In this document: piece after piece, positions 56,984 through 64,000 of the stretch
Layout: every line of letters begins with the position of its first letter
Position numbering within the stretch: position 1 is the stretch's first letter
Assembly (NCBI RefSeq): GCF_012927455.1
Contig: NZ_JABBPE010000006.1
Coordinates: 59,687 to 123,686, forward strand
Direction of reading: 5' to 3'
DNA: 64,000 bases
From: Polaromonas sp.
Lineage (GTDB): Bacteria > Pseudomonadota > Gammaproteobacteria > Burkholderiales > Burkholderiaceae_C
The notes under the pieces: generated by a model
Database searches by the model: none
What the model saw: the letters and a program-made list of their open reading frames with translations, nothing else
Told to the model about the DNA's origin: nothing
Translations under genes and position numbers: made by a program

Positions 56984-57382
56984 GTGTTCTAAATTGGACT
57001 CAAATCTCTATCATCGTCTATACATTACAAGGTGTAAATGGAAAACGCCTGACCAACCCATCTGGCACTGGAACTGTGAGAAGAATCGCACACTAAATGC
57101 CAATAATGAGAAAAATTGGCCTGCACCAGCAAATTCGGGCGAGGGACCATCCTAAAAAACCACGCGCCCCGGTCTTGCCGGCCCGAGCGCTGCAGGTGGT
57201 CGAACGGCGTCAACCAGCAGGCCGCCACCAATTCGGCCTTATATTGCTATTAAAATAATAGCTGCTTACGCCCGTCCTGTATGGGCTAGAAGCATATATC
57301 ATGCTTTTTTTCCAACAGCCGGGCTTCAAGCGATGTGGCTGGCCGGTCGAACCTGCGGTGACAACGCACACCAGTGCGCAGA
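56984..57382. other. Gene-free stretch between pilB and galE
   Basis: About 400 bases with no credible reading frame. It contains repeat copy 9 and must hold the pilB promoter, but I could not define -35/-10 or a sigma-54 site with confidence. Confidence 0.5.
57245..57295 (+). repeat. Interspersed repeat, copy 9
   Basis: GCTATTAAAATAATAGC, TGCTTAC, then GCCCGTCCTGTATGGGC and TAGAAGC. Both palindromes perfect; one of the best copies. Confidence 0.9.
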
Positions 57383-58390
57383 TCAGTAACCCCCGGGATT
57401 CTGACTTTGCCAGCGCCAGGCGTCCGCGCACATATCCGCCAGCGTGCGGCGCGCCTGCCAGCCCAGCTGTTGCTGTGCCAGCGCCGGGTCGGCATAGCAA
57501 TGCGCCACATCGCCGGGGCGGCGCGGCATGATTTGGAAGGGCACGGCGCGGCCGCTGGCCTGCTCAAAGGCGCGCACCACCTCCAGCACGCTATGGCCCT
57601 GGCCGGTGCCCAGGTTCACGGTCAGGCTTTGGCCGCGCTGCAGCAGCGCGTCCAGCGCGGCGACATGCCCTTCAGCCAGATCGAGCACATGAATATAGTC
57701 ACGCACGCCGGTGCCGTCGGGCGTGGTGTAGTCATCACCATAGACGTTCAGATAAGGCCGTTTGCCCACCGCCACCTGCGTGATGTAAGGCATCAGGTTG
57801 TTCGGGATGCCGCTCGGGTTCTCACCGATCAGGCCGCTGGTGTGCGCGCCCACGGGGTTGAAATAGCGCAGCACGGCCATAGCCCAGACCGGGTCGGCCG
57901 CGCCCAGCGAGGCCAGCATGTCTTCAATCATCAGCTTGGTGTGGCCGTAAGGGTTGGTGTGGCTGCGCGGGAAGTCTTCGGTAATCGGCACCGTGGCCGG
58001 GTCGCCATAGACCGTGGCGCTGCTGGAAAACACCAGCTTGCGGCAACCCACGGCAGTCATCGCCTCGAGCAGCCCCAGCGTGCTGCCCAGATTGTTGCGG
58101 TAGTACTTGAGCGGCTCGGCCACGCTTTCACCCACGGCCTTGTAGCCGGCAAAATGCAGCACCGCCTGCACCTTGTGGCGGCGCAGCACATCGGTCATGA
58201 AAGCCGCGTCTGCCACATCGCCCTGCTCGCAAGCAATGGTCTGGCCGGTGATCTGCTGCAAACGCTGCAGCACCGCCGGGTGGCTGTTCGAAAAGTCATC
58301 GACGATAACCGGTGTGTATCCCGCCTGAGCCAGCGCAATGCAAGTGTGGCTGCCGATGTAGCCAGCGCCGCCGGTTAAGAGAATATTCAT
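57383..58390 (-). CDS. galE: UDP-glucose 4-epimerase
   Basis: A 335-residue cytosolic enzyme interconverting UDP-glucose and UDP-galactose for polysaccharide synthesis. NAD motif GGAGYIGSH at residues 7-15; active-site Ser/Tyr/Lys in SSSATVYG and NPYGHTKLM; RYFNPVGAHTSGLIGE and VRDYIHVLDLAEGH are GalE hallmarks. Monocistronic as far as seen. Confidence 0.95.
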   Translation of the reverse strand: MNILLTGGAGYIGSHTCIALAQAGYTPVIVDDFSNSHPAVLQRLQQITGQTIACEQGDVADAAFMTDVLRRHKVQAVLHFAGYKAVGESVAEPLKYYRNNLGSTLGLLEAMTAVGCRKLVFSSSATVYGDPATVPITEDFPRSHTNPYGHTKLMIEDMLASLGAADPVWAMAVLRYFNPVGAHTSGLIGENPSGIPNNLMPYITQVAVGKRPYLNVYGDDYTTPDGTGVRDYIHVLDLAEGHVAALDALLQRGQSLTVNLGTGQGHSVLEVVRAFEQASGRAVPFQIMPRRPGDVAHCYADPALAQQQLGWQARRTLADMCADAWRWQSQNPGGY

Positions 58391-59030
58391 GGAGGGTGAT
58401 ATGGGGAAAATGAGACCGGGTTAAAAAAAAGGCTCGACATCAATTTTGTCGCATTCCGCGTGCGTATTGATGAGAATCGACAAGCCGCTACGTGATCTTG
58501 CCCGCAGCTGGTGGGTACCTGGCGCTATTTTTAGTATTTCAATCGACTGGGTTCCGGCTTGAATCCAAGGATAAAATCAGCCTCCAGCCCAATACCTATC
58601 GACGCAAGCAGCTATAAATTTCATAGCATTTTGTAAGTCGGGTTAGCCAAAAACGTCACCCGACAGCAGCGCTACAGACTCAAAAACCCGCCGCCCTGCC
58701 CCGCCACCGCCTAGGCCGCCAGGCCTGACCACTTGTGCGTCACCAGTTGTCAGCGCGACGCACCCCGAGCCAGCGAATAATCCATCCACGCTGCCCGGCT
58801 GCCGGTGCTGTAAGCCACCGGGTACGGCATCACGTTCCAGCTTACGACCTGAAAAACAGCCAAGGGGCGACATCCGCGAGGCGGTGGTGATCAGCAGCCG
58901 GCGCTGCGATATGTCCACACCCGGCACCGCATCGCCCAACGCAGTGTTTTCATAGGTGCTGCGCGAAGCGCGCTCATACAGAGTACGCCCCGCAGGTACG
59001 CCCATGCGCGTAAAAAACGCAACCGCAGCC
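58391..59030. other. 640-base stretch without a recognised gene
   Basis: Contains the galE promoter region and repeat copy 10. A minus-strand frame of 142 codons (58643-59071) overlaps the end of the RNB gene; its translation matches nothing I know and its start lies inside the other gene, so I do not call it. It could be the remains of a gene. Confidence 0.4.
58572..58628 (-). repeat. Interspersed repeat, copy 10
   Basis: AAAATCAGCCTCCAGCCC, AATACCTATCGACGCAAGCA, then GCTATAAATTTCATAGC. The GCCC...GGGC arm is mutated. Reverse orientation, upstream of galE. Confidence 0.85.
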
Positions 59031-60503
59031 TCACTCCAGCAGCACAAAGTCGATAAAGCCGCGCTCCACATTGGTCGCCACCAGCTTGACGTGAACTTTG
59101 TCCCCGACCTTGAGGCCGGCCGCGCCGCTCACCAGCTTTCCCTCGGCGGGCGGGGAGAACAGCCGGACCCAGACACCGTCGGCGGTGGCGCCGGTCACGA
59201 GGGCGTCATAGCGCTGGCCCACATGCGATTCGAGTAGCAGCGCCGCCTCGGACTTGCGCATCTGCCGCTCCACTTTTTGGGCGGCGTCTTCTTGCCGGGT
59301 GCAGTGCAGGGCCAATGCGCCCAGCTCGGCGTTGGAGTAAGGCGGCGGCTTGGCCGCCAGCGCCGCCTTGAGCAGGCGCGAGGTGATCAGGTCGGGGAAG
59401 CGCCGATTGGGCGCGGTGGAATGGGTGTAGTCGCGCACGGCCAGGCCAAAGTGGCCGATGGGCGGGCCGCCAGGTGTCTCGACCACGTACTCGCCCCGGC
59501 CCATGAGCTTGACGATGATCAGCGACAGATCGGGAAAGCGCAGCGGGTCGGCCTTGTGGCGTTTCGCCAGAAAGGCTTCAAGCGCTTTGGAATCGGGCTC
59601 AGGCGGCAGTGTTACGCCGTACTCCAGGGCCACCGCCGCGATGCGCAGCCAGCGTTCGGGTGAGCGCACCACGCGCCGCAGCGAGGCACCGCCCCTGGAT
59701 GCCAGATAGCGTGCGGCGCAGCCGTTGGTGGCGATCATCACCTCCTCGATCAATTGGCGCGCCCGGTTTTGCACCTGCTGGGCAATAGCGATCACGCGCT
59801 CACCCTCAAACACGGCGCGCGGTTGGAAGGTTTCAAACTCAAGCGAGCCCTCGGCATGCCGCAGCACCCGCAGTTGCTGGGCCAGCGCATCTTGCGTGCG
59901 CAATTGCGCCTCCATGCCGGGCACGGCTGCAGCAGCGGCGGGCAGCGCGCCCTCGCCGTCCAGCCAGGCACTGACGGCGTCGTAGGCCAGCTTGGCCTTG
60001 CTGCGCACCCTGGCCCGGTACAGCGTGGCGCTTGCCAGCGTGGCGTCGGCGTGGAAGACCATCTCGGTCACCAGGGCCAGCCGGTCCTCATCGAAGTTGA
60101 GCGAGCTCAGGTCGGTAGACAAACGCTCGGGCAGCATCGGGAAGATGCGTGCGGAGGTGTAGACAGAGGTGGTGTTGGCGCGCGCGTGCTCGTCAATGGC
60201 GCTGCCTTTTTTGACCAGCGCGTCCACATCGGCGATGGCCACCAGCAGTTTGACGGACCCGTTGTCAAACACCTCGCATACGGTGAGCTGGTCCAGATCG
60301 AGCGAGTCGTCATTGTCGATGGAGCACCAGAGCAGGTGTGTGAGATCGCTTATGTCTGCGCTGGCGGCTTCGCTGGCGGGGCCGGCGATGGATCTAAGCT
60401 GCTTTTCGACACCGACCGAAAACTCGGCTTGCAGGCCGCGCTCAGACATGGCACGGATGGCGAAGCGGACGAGGTCGGAGCGGCGGTGGTGGTTGGCGTT
60501 CAT
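59031..60503 (-). CDS. RNB-domain exoribonuclease (RNase II-like, short form)
   Basis: A 490-residue 3'-5' exoribonuclease. The metal-binding aspartates of the RNB domain are D63, D65, D66 and D71 in SIDNDDSLDLDQL; NGCAARYLASRGGASLRR, RDYTHSTAPNRRFPDLITSRLL and the C-terminal S1-like GKLVSGAAGLKVGDKVHVKLV are present. It lacks the N-terminal cold-shock domains of E. coli RNase II, so it is 150 residues shorter. Start ATG is near the domain edge; no upstream extension is open. Confidence 0.85.
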   Translation of the reverse strand: MNANHHRRSDLVRFAIRAMSERGLQAEFSVGVEKQLRSIAGPASEAASADISDLTHLLWCSIDNDDSLDLDQLTVCEVFDNGSVKLLVAIADVDALVKKGSAIDEHARANTTSVYTSARIFPMLPERLSTDLSSLNFDEDRLALVTEMVFHADATLASATLYRARVRSKAKLAYDAVSAWLDGEGALPAAAAAVPGMEAQLRTQDALAQQLRVLRHAEGSLEFETFQPRAVFEGERVIAIAQQVQNRARQLIEEVMIATNGCAARYLASRGGASLRRVVRSPERWLRIAAVALEYGVTLPPEPDSKALEAFLAKRHKADPLRFPDLSLIIVKLMGRGEYVVETPGGPPIGHFGLAVRDYTHSTAPNRRFPDLITSRLLKAALAAKPPPYSNAELGALALHCTRQEDAAQKVERQMRKSEAALLLESHVGQRYDALVTGATADGVWVRLFSPPAEGKLVSGAAGLKVGDKVHVKLVATNVERGFIDFVLLE

Positions 60504-60542
60504 GCGACCAATATACCTTCAGCATTGGCAGGTGGCGTCTAT

Positions 60543-60596
60543 CGCTATCAAATAAATAGCAGCTTGCGCATATCCCACCTGGTCTAGAGGCCAAAA
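60543..60596 (+). repeat. Interspersed repeat, copy 11
   Basis: GCTATCAAATAAATAGC, AGCTTGCGCATATCCC, then GGTCTAGAGGCC. The second palindrome is decayed. Just upstream of the RNB gene. Confidence 0.75.
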
Positions 60597-60602
60597 TAAT
60601 GT

Positions 60603-60950
60603 TCAGTAGGTACCTGCTACCGCATGGAAGCAGCTTTCAACCGGCTGTGAACCGCGCCCCAACGCGGCTTCATACCTGTCGTGGTGGCGCACACGGCCCA
60701 TGGTTAAGGGCAACTGGTCTTCGTCGCGCCTCTTGGGCATCAGGTCAATGTACTTGTAGGCGCCCAGCAGCAGATCGAAGCGGCGCGAAAAAAAAGGGCT
60801 TGGCTACCCTGACCCAGGGCAGCTTGCGCCGCTCGACGCTCAACTGGTCGCGCAGCAGGGTGAACTTTTTTTCCTGGCCAGGAGTTGCCGGCGGGCGGCG
60901 ATCCATTCCTCTTTTGGGACAACGGGGTGGCGGGCTGGGTTTGCATTCAC
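60603..60950 (-). pseudogene. DUF899-family pseudogene with internal deletion
   Basis: Reading the minus strand from a GTG with AAAGGAG before it gives NPARHPVVPKEEWIAARRQLLAR, the DUF899 N-terminus. A one-base shift in an A-run then opens EKKFTLLRDQLSVERRKLP and WVRVAKPF. A further shift joins this to AYKYIDLMPKRRDEDQLP and RVRHHDRYE, the DUF899 C-terminus. So both ends of the thioredoxin-like DUF899 protein are here but roughly 130-150 residues of the middle are missing and the frame is broken twice. It sits downstream of the VOC gene. Confidence 0.8.
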
Positions 60951-61012
60951 GGTTGATCTCCTTTCAAAACATGCGATGAGGGCTTGGTGTGCGGCTTAGC
61001 AGATGATTTCAG

Positions 61013-61390
61013 CTACTGATTGAAAATGTGCAGGATGTTGCCGTCTGGGTCCTTGAACCAGGCGCCCTTGAAATCACCCGCTACATGGGCGTCACCCTGC
61101 AGCGTCAAGCCGGGCAGGTCGTAGTGTTCGAACGTCACGCCTTTGGCCTTGAGCTTTTGCATGATGGTGTCAAACTCATCGCCCACTTCCCATGTAGCGG
61201 ACGTTGCTTTATTGGTGCCTGCATGGGGCGAGACATACACCACTACCGTGGAAGCGCCGCTCTGATAGTTGAGCACGCTTTCTTCGCTACTCTCAAGAGC
61301 TTGTAGGCCCAGCGTGCGTTCATAGAATTTTTTGGCCACATCAATATTCCTGACAGCGATGGTGGCCATGACGTTTCTGTTTGCGAGCAT
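61013..61390 (-). CDS. VOC (glyoxalase/bleomycin-resistance) family protein
   Basis: A 125-residue single VOC domain: MATIAVRNIDVAKKFYERTLGLQ, STVVVYVSPHAGTNKATSATWEVGD and AWFKDPDGNILHIFNQ, the last with the usual metal-site Glu replaced by His at the DGNILHIF position. It appears intact. Function unknown; this type often accompanies ArsR regulators and SRPBCC proteins, as here, where its partners are damaged. Confidence 0.85.
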   Translation of the reverse strand: MLANRNVMATIAVRNIDVAKKFYERTLGLQALESSEESVLNYQSGASTVVVYVSPHAGTNKATSATWEVGDEFDTIMQKLKAKGVTFEHYDLPGLTLQGDAHVAGDFKGAWFKDPDGNILHIFNQ

Positions 61391-61402
61391 TGTGATTTTC
61401 TT

Positions 61403-61680
61403 TCAATTAGTGGATCCGCTAAAAAGAAGGTCCAGCTTGGCAAAAGCACCAGCCCAGCCCCGATTGTGGCCGTCACGCACGGCCTGGTCGAAGGACTGCT
61501 CGTGCACAAAAAAGAGTTCAGTGCCCACGCCCAAAGGCCGCAACCGCATACTGACCCGCAACACCCGTTCGGTGTGCTTTGCCAGGCCCAGCTGAACACG
61601 AGCTTGCTGTTGCGCACAACCTCCTGGTAATCGCCGCTTACGTTGTAAGGCGCGCGAACCAGAATTTTGCATAACGCGAC
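61403..61680 (-). pseudogene. SRPBCC/AHSA1-family pseudogene, N-terminus lost and frameshifted
   Basis: One frame gives PYNVSGDYQEVVRNSKLVFSW and AWQSTP; a one-base deletion near 61570 shifts to ERVLRVSMRLRPLG, GTELFFVHEQSFDQAVRDGH and NRGWAGAFAKLD. Together this is the C-terminal half of an AHSA1/START-like protein. The first 60-odd residues are missing: the sequence runs straight out of the ArsR gene's last codons, so a deletion joined the two genes. Confidence 0.85.
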
Positions 61681-61940
61681 AACCACACAGCGGCCTCCTG
61701 CATCGGTTCGGGCGCAATCGCCAGACTGACGACGCGACCGTCCTTGGCGCGGCTGACCAGACCGGCGTCTTCCAACACCTGCAGATGTTTCATGAAGCCG
61801 GGCAGCGACATGCCATGCGGGGCGGCCAGCTGCCCCACGGACAGACTGCCCTGCTCCAGCGTTTGCAACACCGTGCGGCGGGTCGGATCGGCCAGCGCGG
61901 CAAACACAACATTCAACACCTCGTTTTTATACTTAACCAT
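61638..61940 (-). CDS. ArsR-family transcription regulator, probably truncated
   Basis: A 100-residue winged-helix repressor: FAALADPTRRTVLQTLEQGSLSV, the recognition region AAPHGMSLPGFMKHLQVLEDAGLV, and the wing RAKDGRVVSLAI. It ends AVWLSRYAKFWFARLTT, where relatives continue about 5-15 residues (LDAL.RYL); the end is in the SRPBCC pseudogene, so a deletion clipped it. The ATG giving MVKYKNEVLN is used; a TTG upstream is less likely. No metal-binding cysteines are seen, so it belongs to the SRPBCC-associated ArsR type. Confidence 0.8.
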   Translation of the reverse strand: MVKYKNEVLNVVFAALADPTRRTVLQTLEQGSLSVGQLAAPHGMSLPGFMKHLQVLEDAGLVSRAKDGRVVSLAIAPEPMQEAAVWLSRYAKFWFARLTT

Positions 61941-62138
61941 AGGGATTAATATTTGGCGGCTTGAAACGCTTGCCAACTAGGTAAATCCAAGAAATTTGTG
62001 TCTTTTTGCTGTGGCCCGCTAGCGCCGCGCAGTGCCCTCCTTGCGCGTCATTTCGCGAGTCATTTCATGCGCCTGTCCGCTTGAACCTTGCCTGTCCACT
62101 GGCTAAACTGCCTTGCTCACCCAACCGAAAGGCCTGCC

Positions 62139-63176
62139 ATGCTGCTGTGCAATTTCAACGTCAACAACCTGTTTGTGCGCTATAAGTTCGGCAAGACCTT
62201 TCCCGGCGATCAGAGCGGAAAAAGCGGTGTGCTGGACCCCAACGTGGGTTATTTGCCGCTCTACCAGAAGGGAGCTTTCGATGTCTTCAACCCCGAGCAG
62301 CGCAAACTGGGCGCGCTGGCCCTCACGCGGGGCAACACCGTGCTGCCCGATGTGGTGTGCGTGCAGGAGGTGGAAAGCCTGATCGCGCTGCGCGAGTTCA
62401 ATGAGCGCTTTCTGGCCAACGCCTATCCCTATGTAGTGGTGCTCGACTCGCGTGACTTGCGGCAGATCGACGTCGGCATTTTGTCGAAGTACCCGATAGA
62501 CGGCATCACCACGCATGTGGACGACATGGCCGCAGGCAACTACATCTTCAGCCGTGACTGTCTGGAGGTGCGACTGCAGCTTAAAAAGAATGTTTTTGTG
62601 ACGCTGTTTATCAACCACTTCAAATCCAAGCTGGCGCTGGGCGCCAATGAAGAAGCGCGCAACAACGAACGCACGCGGGCCAATGAGCGGCGCCAGCTGC
62701 AGGCCGAAACGGTGGTCAGCCTGCTGAAAGCCCGATTTTCCGCTGCGGCTTTCAAGTCGGAATATTTTGCTGTTCTGGGCGACTTCAACGACACGCCGCT
62801 GGCGCCGCAGCTTGCCAAGCTCTGCCAGAAGTCTGGCTTGGTCGATGCACTGGCGACGCTGGCGCCGCGAGAGCGCTGGACGCATTACTGGAAAGCCAAA
62901 AACAGCGTGTCGCAGCTCGACCATGTGCTGCTCTCGCCCGCGCTGGCCGGCAAGCTGAAGAAAAACGGCGTGAGCCTGGAGCGGCGCGGCCTGGGTTTTC
63001 GCTCCGAATCGAAAAAAGCCGACGGCGGCACCCTGCCCAGGCAGGTGCGGCTGGAGACCATCGAAGACGACCCCAATGCGCTGGCCATCGATTTCCAGTT
63101 CGAGCGCTTTACAGAGATCTCTAGCAGCAACGTCGCCTCGGACCACTGCCCGATCTTTCTGTCATTCAACCTTTGA
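62139..63176 (+). CDS. Endonuclease/exonuclease/phosphatase (EEP) family protein
   Basis: A 345-residue metal-dependent phosphoesterase. Family motifs in order: CNFNVNNLF near the start, VVCVQEVESL (metal-ligand Glu), FINHFKSKLA, YFAVLGDFNDTPLAP, LDHVLLSP and ASDHCPIFLSF (catalytic Asp-His). No signal peptide is seen. DNase-like, phosphatase or sphingomyelinase-like action are all possible. Start ATG has GAAAGG six to eight bases before it. Confidence 0.85.
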   Translation: MLLCNFNVNNLFVRYKFGKTFPGDQSGKSGVLDPNVGYLPLYQKGAFDVFNPEQRKLGALALTRGNTVLPDVVCVQEVESLIALREFNERFLANAYPYVVVLDSRDLRQIDVGILSKYPIDGITTHVDDMAAGNYIFSRDCLEVRLQLKKNVFVTLFINHFKSKLALGANEEARNNERTRANERRQLQAETVVSLLKARFSAAAFKSEYFAVLGDFNDTPLAPQLAKLCQKSGLVDALATLAPRERWTHYWKAKNSVSQLDHVLLSPALAGKLKKNGVSLERRGLGFRSESKKADGGTLPRQVRLETIEDDPNALAIDFQFERFTEISSSNVASDHCPIFLSFNL

Positions 63177-63314
63177 GCGCTCGCGCCGCCTTGGCAAAGA
63201 AATGTGTCTGGCGCGGCCGCGTATGTAAACCATAGAAACACCTTGCAAGCGCACTGGCGCTCAAACCACTATTCGCATCAAATGGATTATGTTTTACTCC
63301 CGGCCCAACCACCG

Positions 63315-63731
63315 ATGAAGTTTCTTGCCGCCAAACTGACGCCCTCACAGCGCCCTGTTCACTCCGCTTTCTGGTATCTTTTTGGCTGCGCAACGCTGCT
63401 CACCCTGAGCGCTGGCGGGGCGCTGTTCGGCATGCGTGCGCAGGCCCAGCCGGCGGCAGACGCACCGGCTGCGGCGGCGTCGCAAACTCAAGCCGAACCA
63501 TCGGCCAGGGCCGCATCGGCAAGCCCGGCAGCGAGATACAGCGCCAAAGACCTGGAGCGCGCATTTAACTTTATGGATGCAAACAAGGACGGAAAAGTCA
63601 GCCGTGACGAAGCCGCCAGCTTTCGCAATGTGGCCAAACATTTTGATGAAGCCGACACCGACAAGGACCAGATGCTGTCGCCAGAAGAATTTGAAAATGC
63701 GATGAACCGCTCGAAAACCAAAGCGCCCTGA
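63315..63731 (+). CDS. Exported EF-hand calcium-binding protein
   Basis: A 138-residue protein with an N-terminal hydrophobic signal or anchor (about residues 17-38, FWYLFGCATLLTLSAGGALFG), an Ala/Gln/Ser-rich linker, and a pair of EF-hands: DANKDGKVSRDE and DTDKDQMLSPEE, both with acidic ligands at positions 1, 3, 5 and 12. Likely a periplasmic or membrane-tethered calcium sensor or buffer. The ATG giving MKFLAAKLTP is preferred over two upstream ones. Confidence 0.78.
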   Translation: MKFLAAKLTPSQRPVHSAFWYLFGCATLLTLSAGGALFGMRAQAQPAADAPAAAASQTQAEPSARAASASPAARYSAKDLERAFNFMDANKDGKVSRDEAASFRNVAKHFDEADTDKDQMLSPEEFENAMNRSKTKAP

Positions 63732-63798
63732 TCCACGCGATCTGGTTGCTGGTGTTTCAGACCGGCCGTGCTGTGCGGCGCGACGCAGGAGCCCGACT

Positions 63799-63850
63799 TG
63801 CTATGTTATTAATAGCTACCTGCGCCCGCCCCGTATGGGCTGCAGGCACT
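63799..63850 (+). repeat. Interspersed repeat, copy 12
   Basis: GCTATGTTATTAATAGC, TACCTGC, then GCCCGCCCCGTATGGGC and TGCAGGC. It lies between the EF-hand gene and the response regulator. Confidence 0.88.
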
Positions 63851-63877
63851 TTTTGCCCCTGAAATGGGCCGGACGAC

Positions 63878-64000
63878 TCAAGCTTGCGCGGCCCAGATCT
63901 TCTGAATCTGCGCGGCCAGCGTCATCGGGTCGAAAGGCTTGGCAATCACTTCGAGCGCGCCGAGCGCCTTGTACATCGCCACCTCGGTGGCCTGCACCTT
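63878..64000 (-). CDS. Response regulator receiver domain (C-terminal end only)
   Basis: The last 40 codons of a minus-strand gene that continues beyond the window. The translation KVQATEVAMYKALGALEVIAKPFDPM and the end IQKIWAAQA show the last strand and helix of a CheY-like receiver, including the conserved Lys-Pro-Phe. Whether an output domain preceded it cannot be seen, but nothing follows, so a receiver-at-C-terminus or single-domain protein is likely. Confidence 0.75.
   Translation of the reverse strand, partial: KVQATEVAMYKALGALEVIAKPFDPMTLAAQIQKIWAAQA

Noticed and set aside
57061..57080. Sigma-54-like TGGCAC before pilB
   Set aside because: It is on the wrong strand for pilB and lacks the TTGCA half at the right distance.
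58643..59071. 142-codon minus-strand frame as a gene
   Set aside because: Starts inside the RNB gene, has no ribosome-binding site and no family I recognise; kept only as a possible remnant.
62103..63146. 347-codon minus-strand frame
   Set aside because: Antisense to the EEP-family gene with intact catalytic motifs.

Overview
The window is GC-rich chromosomal DNA from a betaproteobacterium of the order Burkholderiales, most like Comamonadaceae (Polaromonas/Rhodoferax type). This rests on the gene order of several housekeeping blocks (gpsA-secB-grxC-rhodanese / gpmA / ctpA / moeB; hemA-prfA-prmC-grxD; pilB-pilC-pilD-coaE-zapD-yacG; ubiE-Tim44-ubiJ-ubiB), on protein similarity from memory, and on a short interspersed repeat with a GCTATT...AATAGC core that I associate with this family. 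I saw no rRNA, tRNA, CRISPR array, transposase or phage gene. The window is mostly core chromosome.

Layout. 1-3021 (minus): an MFS carrier, an Asp/Glu-racemase-superfamily enzyme and the start of a dihydropyrimidinase. 3022-3462: regulatory region with a GTCGAC-repeat operator and a separate LacI-type operator. 3463-9266 (plus): a seven-gene operon, ABC permeases x2, binding protein, ATPase, then kguE-kguK-kguD for 2-ketogluconate use. 9456-15781: cupin, gpsA, secB, grxC, rhodanese, gpmA, ctpA, moeB. 15869-24086: AsmA-like protein, a receiver-only protein, a NarL-type regulator, a CHASE3 histidine kinase, then small envelope/stress genes (DUF1328, YqjD/YqjE-like, ferritin-like, two BON proteins). 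24246-28951: nuclease, DUF429, BLUF photoreceptor, folE, clsB, nudB. 28988-37324 (minus): aspS, DUF502, fmdB, ubiB, ubiJ, Tim44-like, ubiE, DUF971, HIT. 37329-41222: a 1297-residue FAD/Fe-S dehydrogenase. 41445-46570: ugpBAEC-ugpQ for glycerol-3-phosphate. 46591-50966: small membrane protein and hemA-prfA-prmC-grxD. 51017-58390 (minus): small secreted protein, yacG, zapD, coaE, pilD, pilC, pilB, galE. 59031-64000: RNB ribonuclease, a decaying ArsR/SRPBCC/VOC/DUF899 cluster, an EEP-family hydrolase, an EF-hand protein and the tail of a response regulator.

How the genes work together. The kgu operon looks complete for import and catabolism of 2-ketogluconate, but with an amino-acid-type ABC importer where Pseudomonas has the MFS carrier KguT. 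Its promoter carries the exact 14-bp palindrome known as the PtxS operator. The ugp operon imports glycerol-3-phosphate and glycerophosphodiesters; ugpQ hydrolyses the latter. ubiE, ubiJ and ubiB sit together for ubiquinone synthesis. folE and nudB supply the first two steps of the folate pterin branch. pilB/C/D are the motor, platform and prepilin peptidase of type IV pili.

Most interesting: (1) the PtxS-box kgu operon with a swapped transporter; (2) twelve copies of one short double-palindrome repeat, three of them inside genes and all three read in the same codon frame; (3) a second GC-rich repeat translated as 28-residue repeats at the end of UbiJ; (4) a three-gene toxicant-response-like cluster caught in decay at 60.6-61.9 kb; (5) a BLUF photoreceptor directly behind folE; (6) a two-component system next to an envelope-stress gene island.
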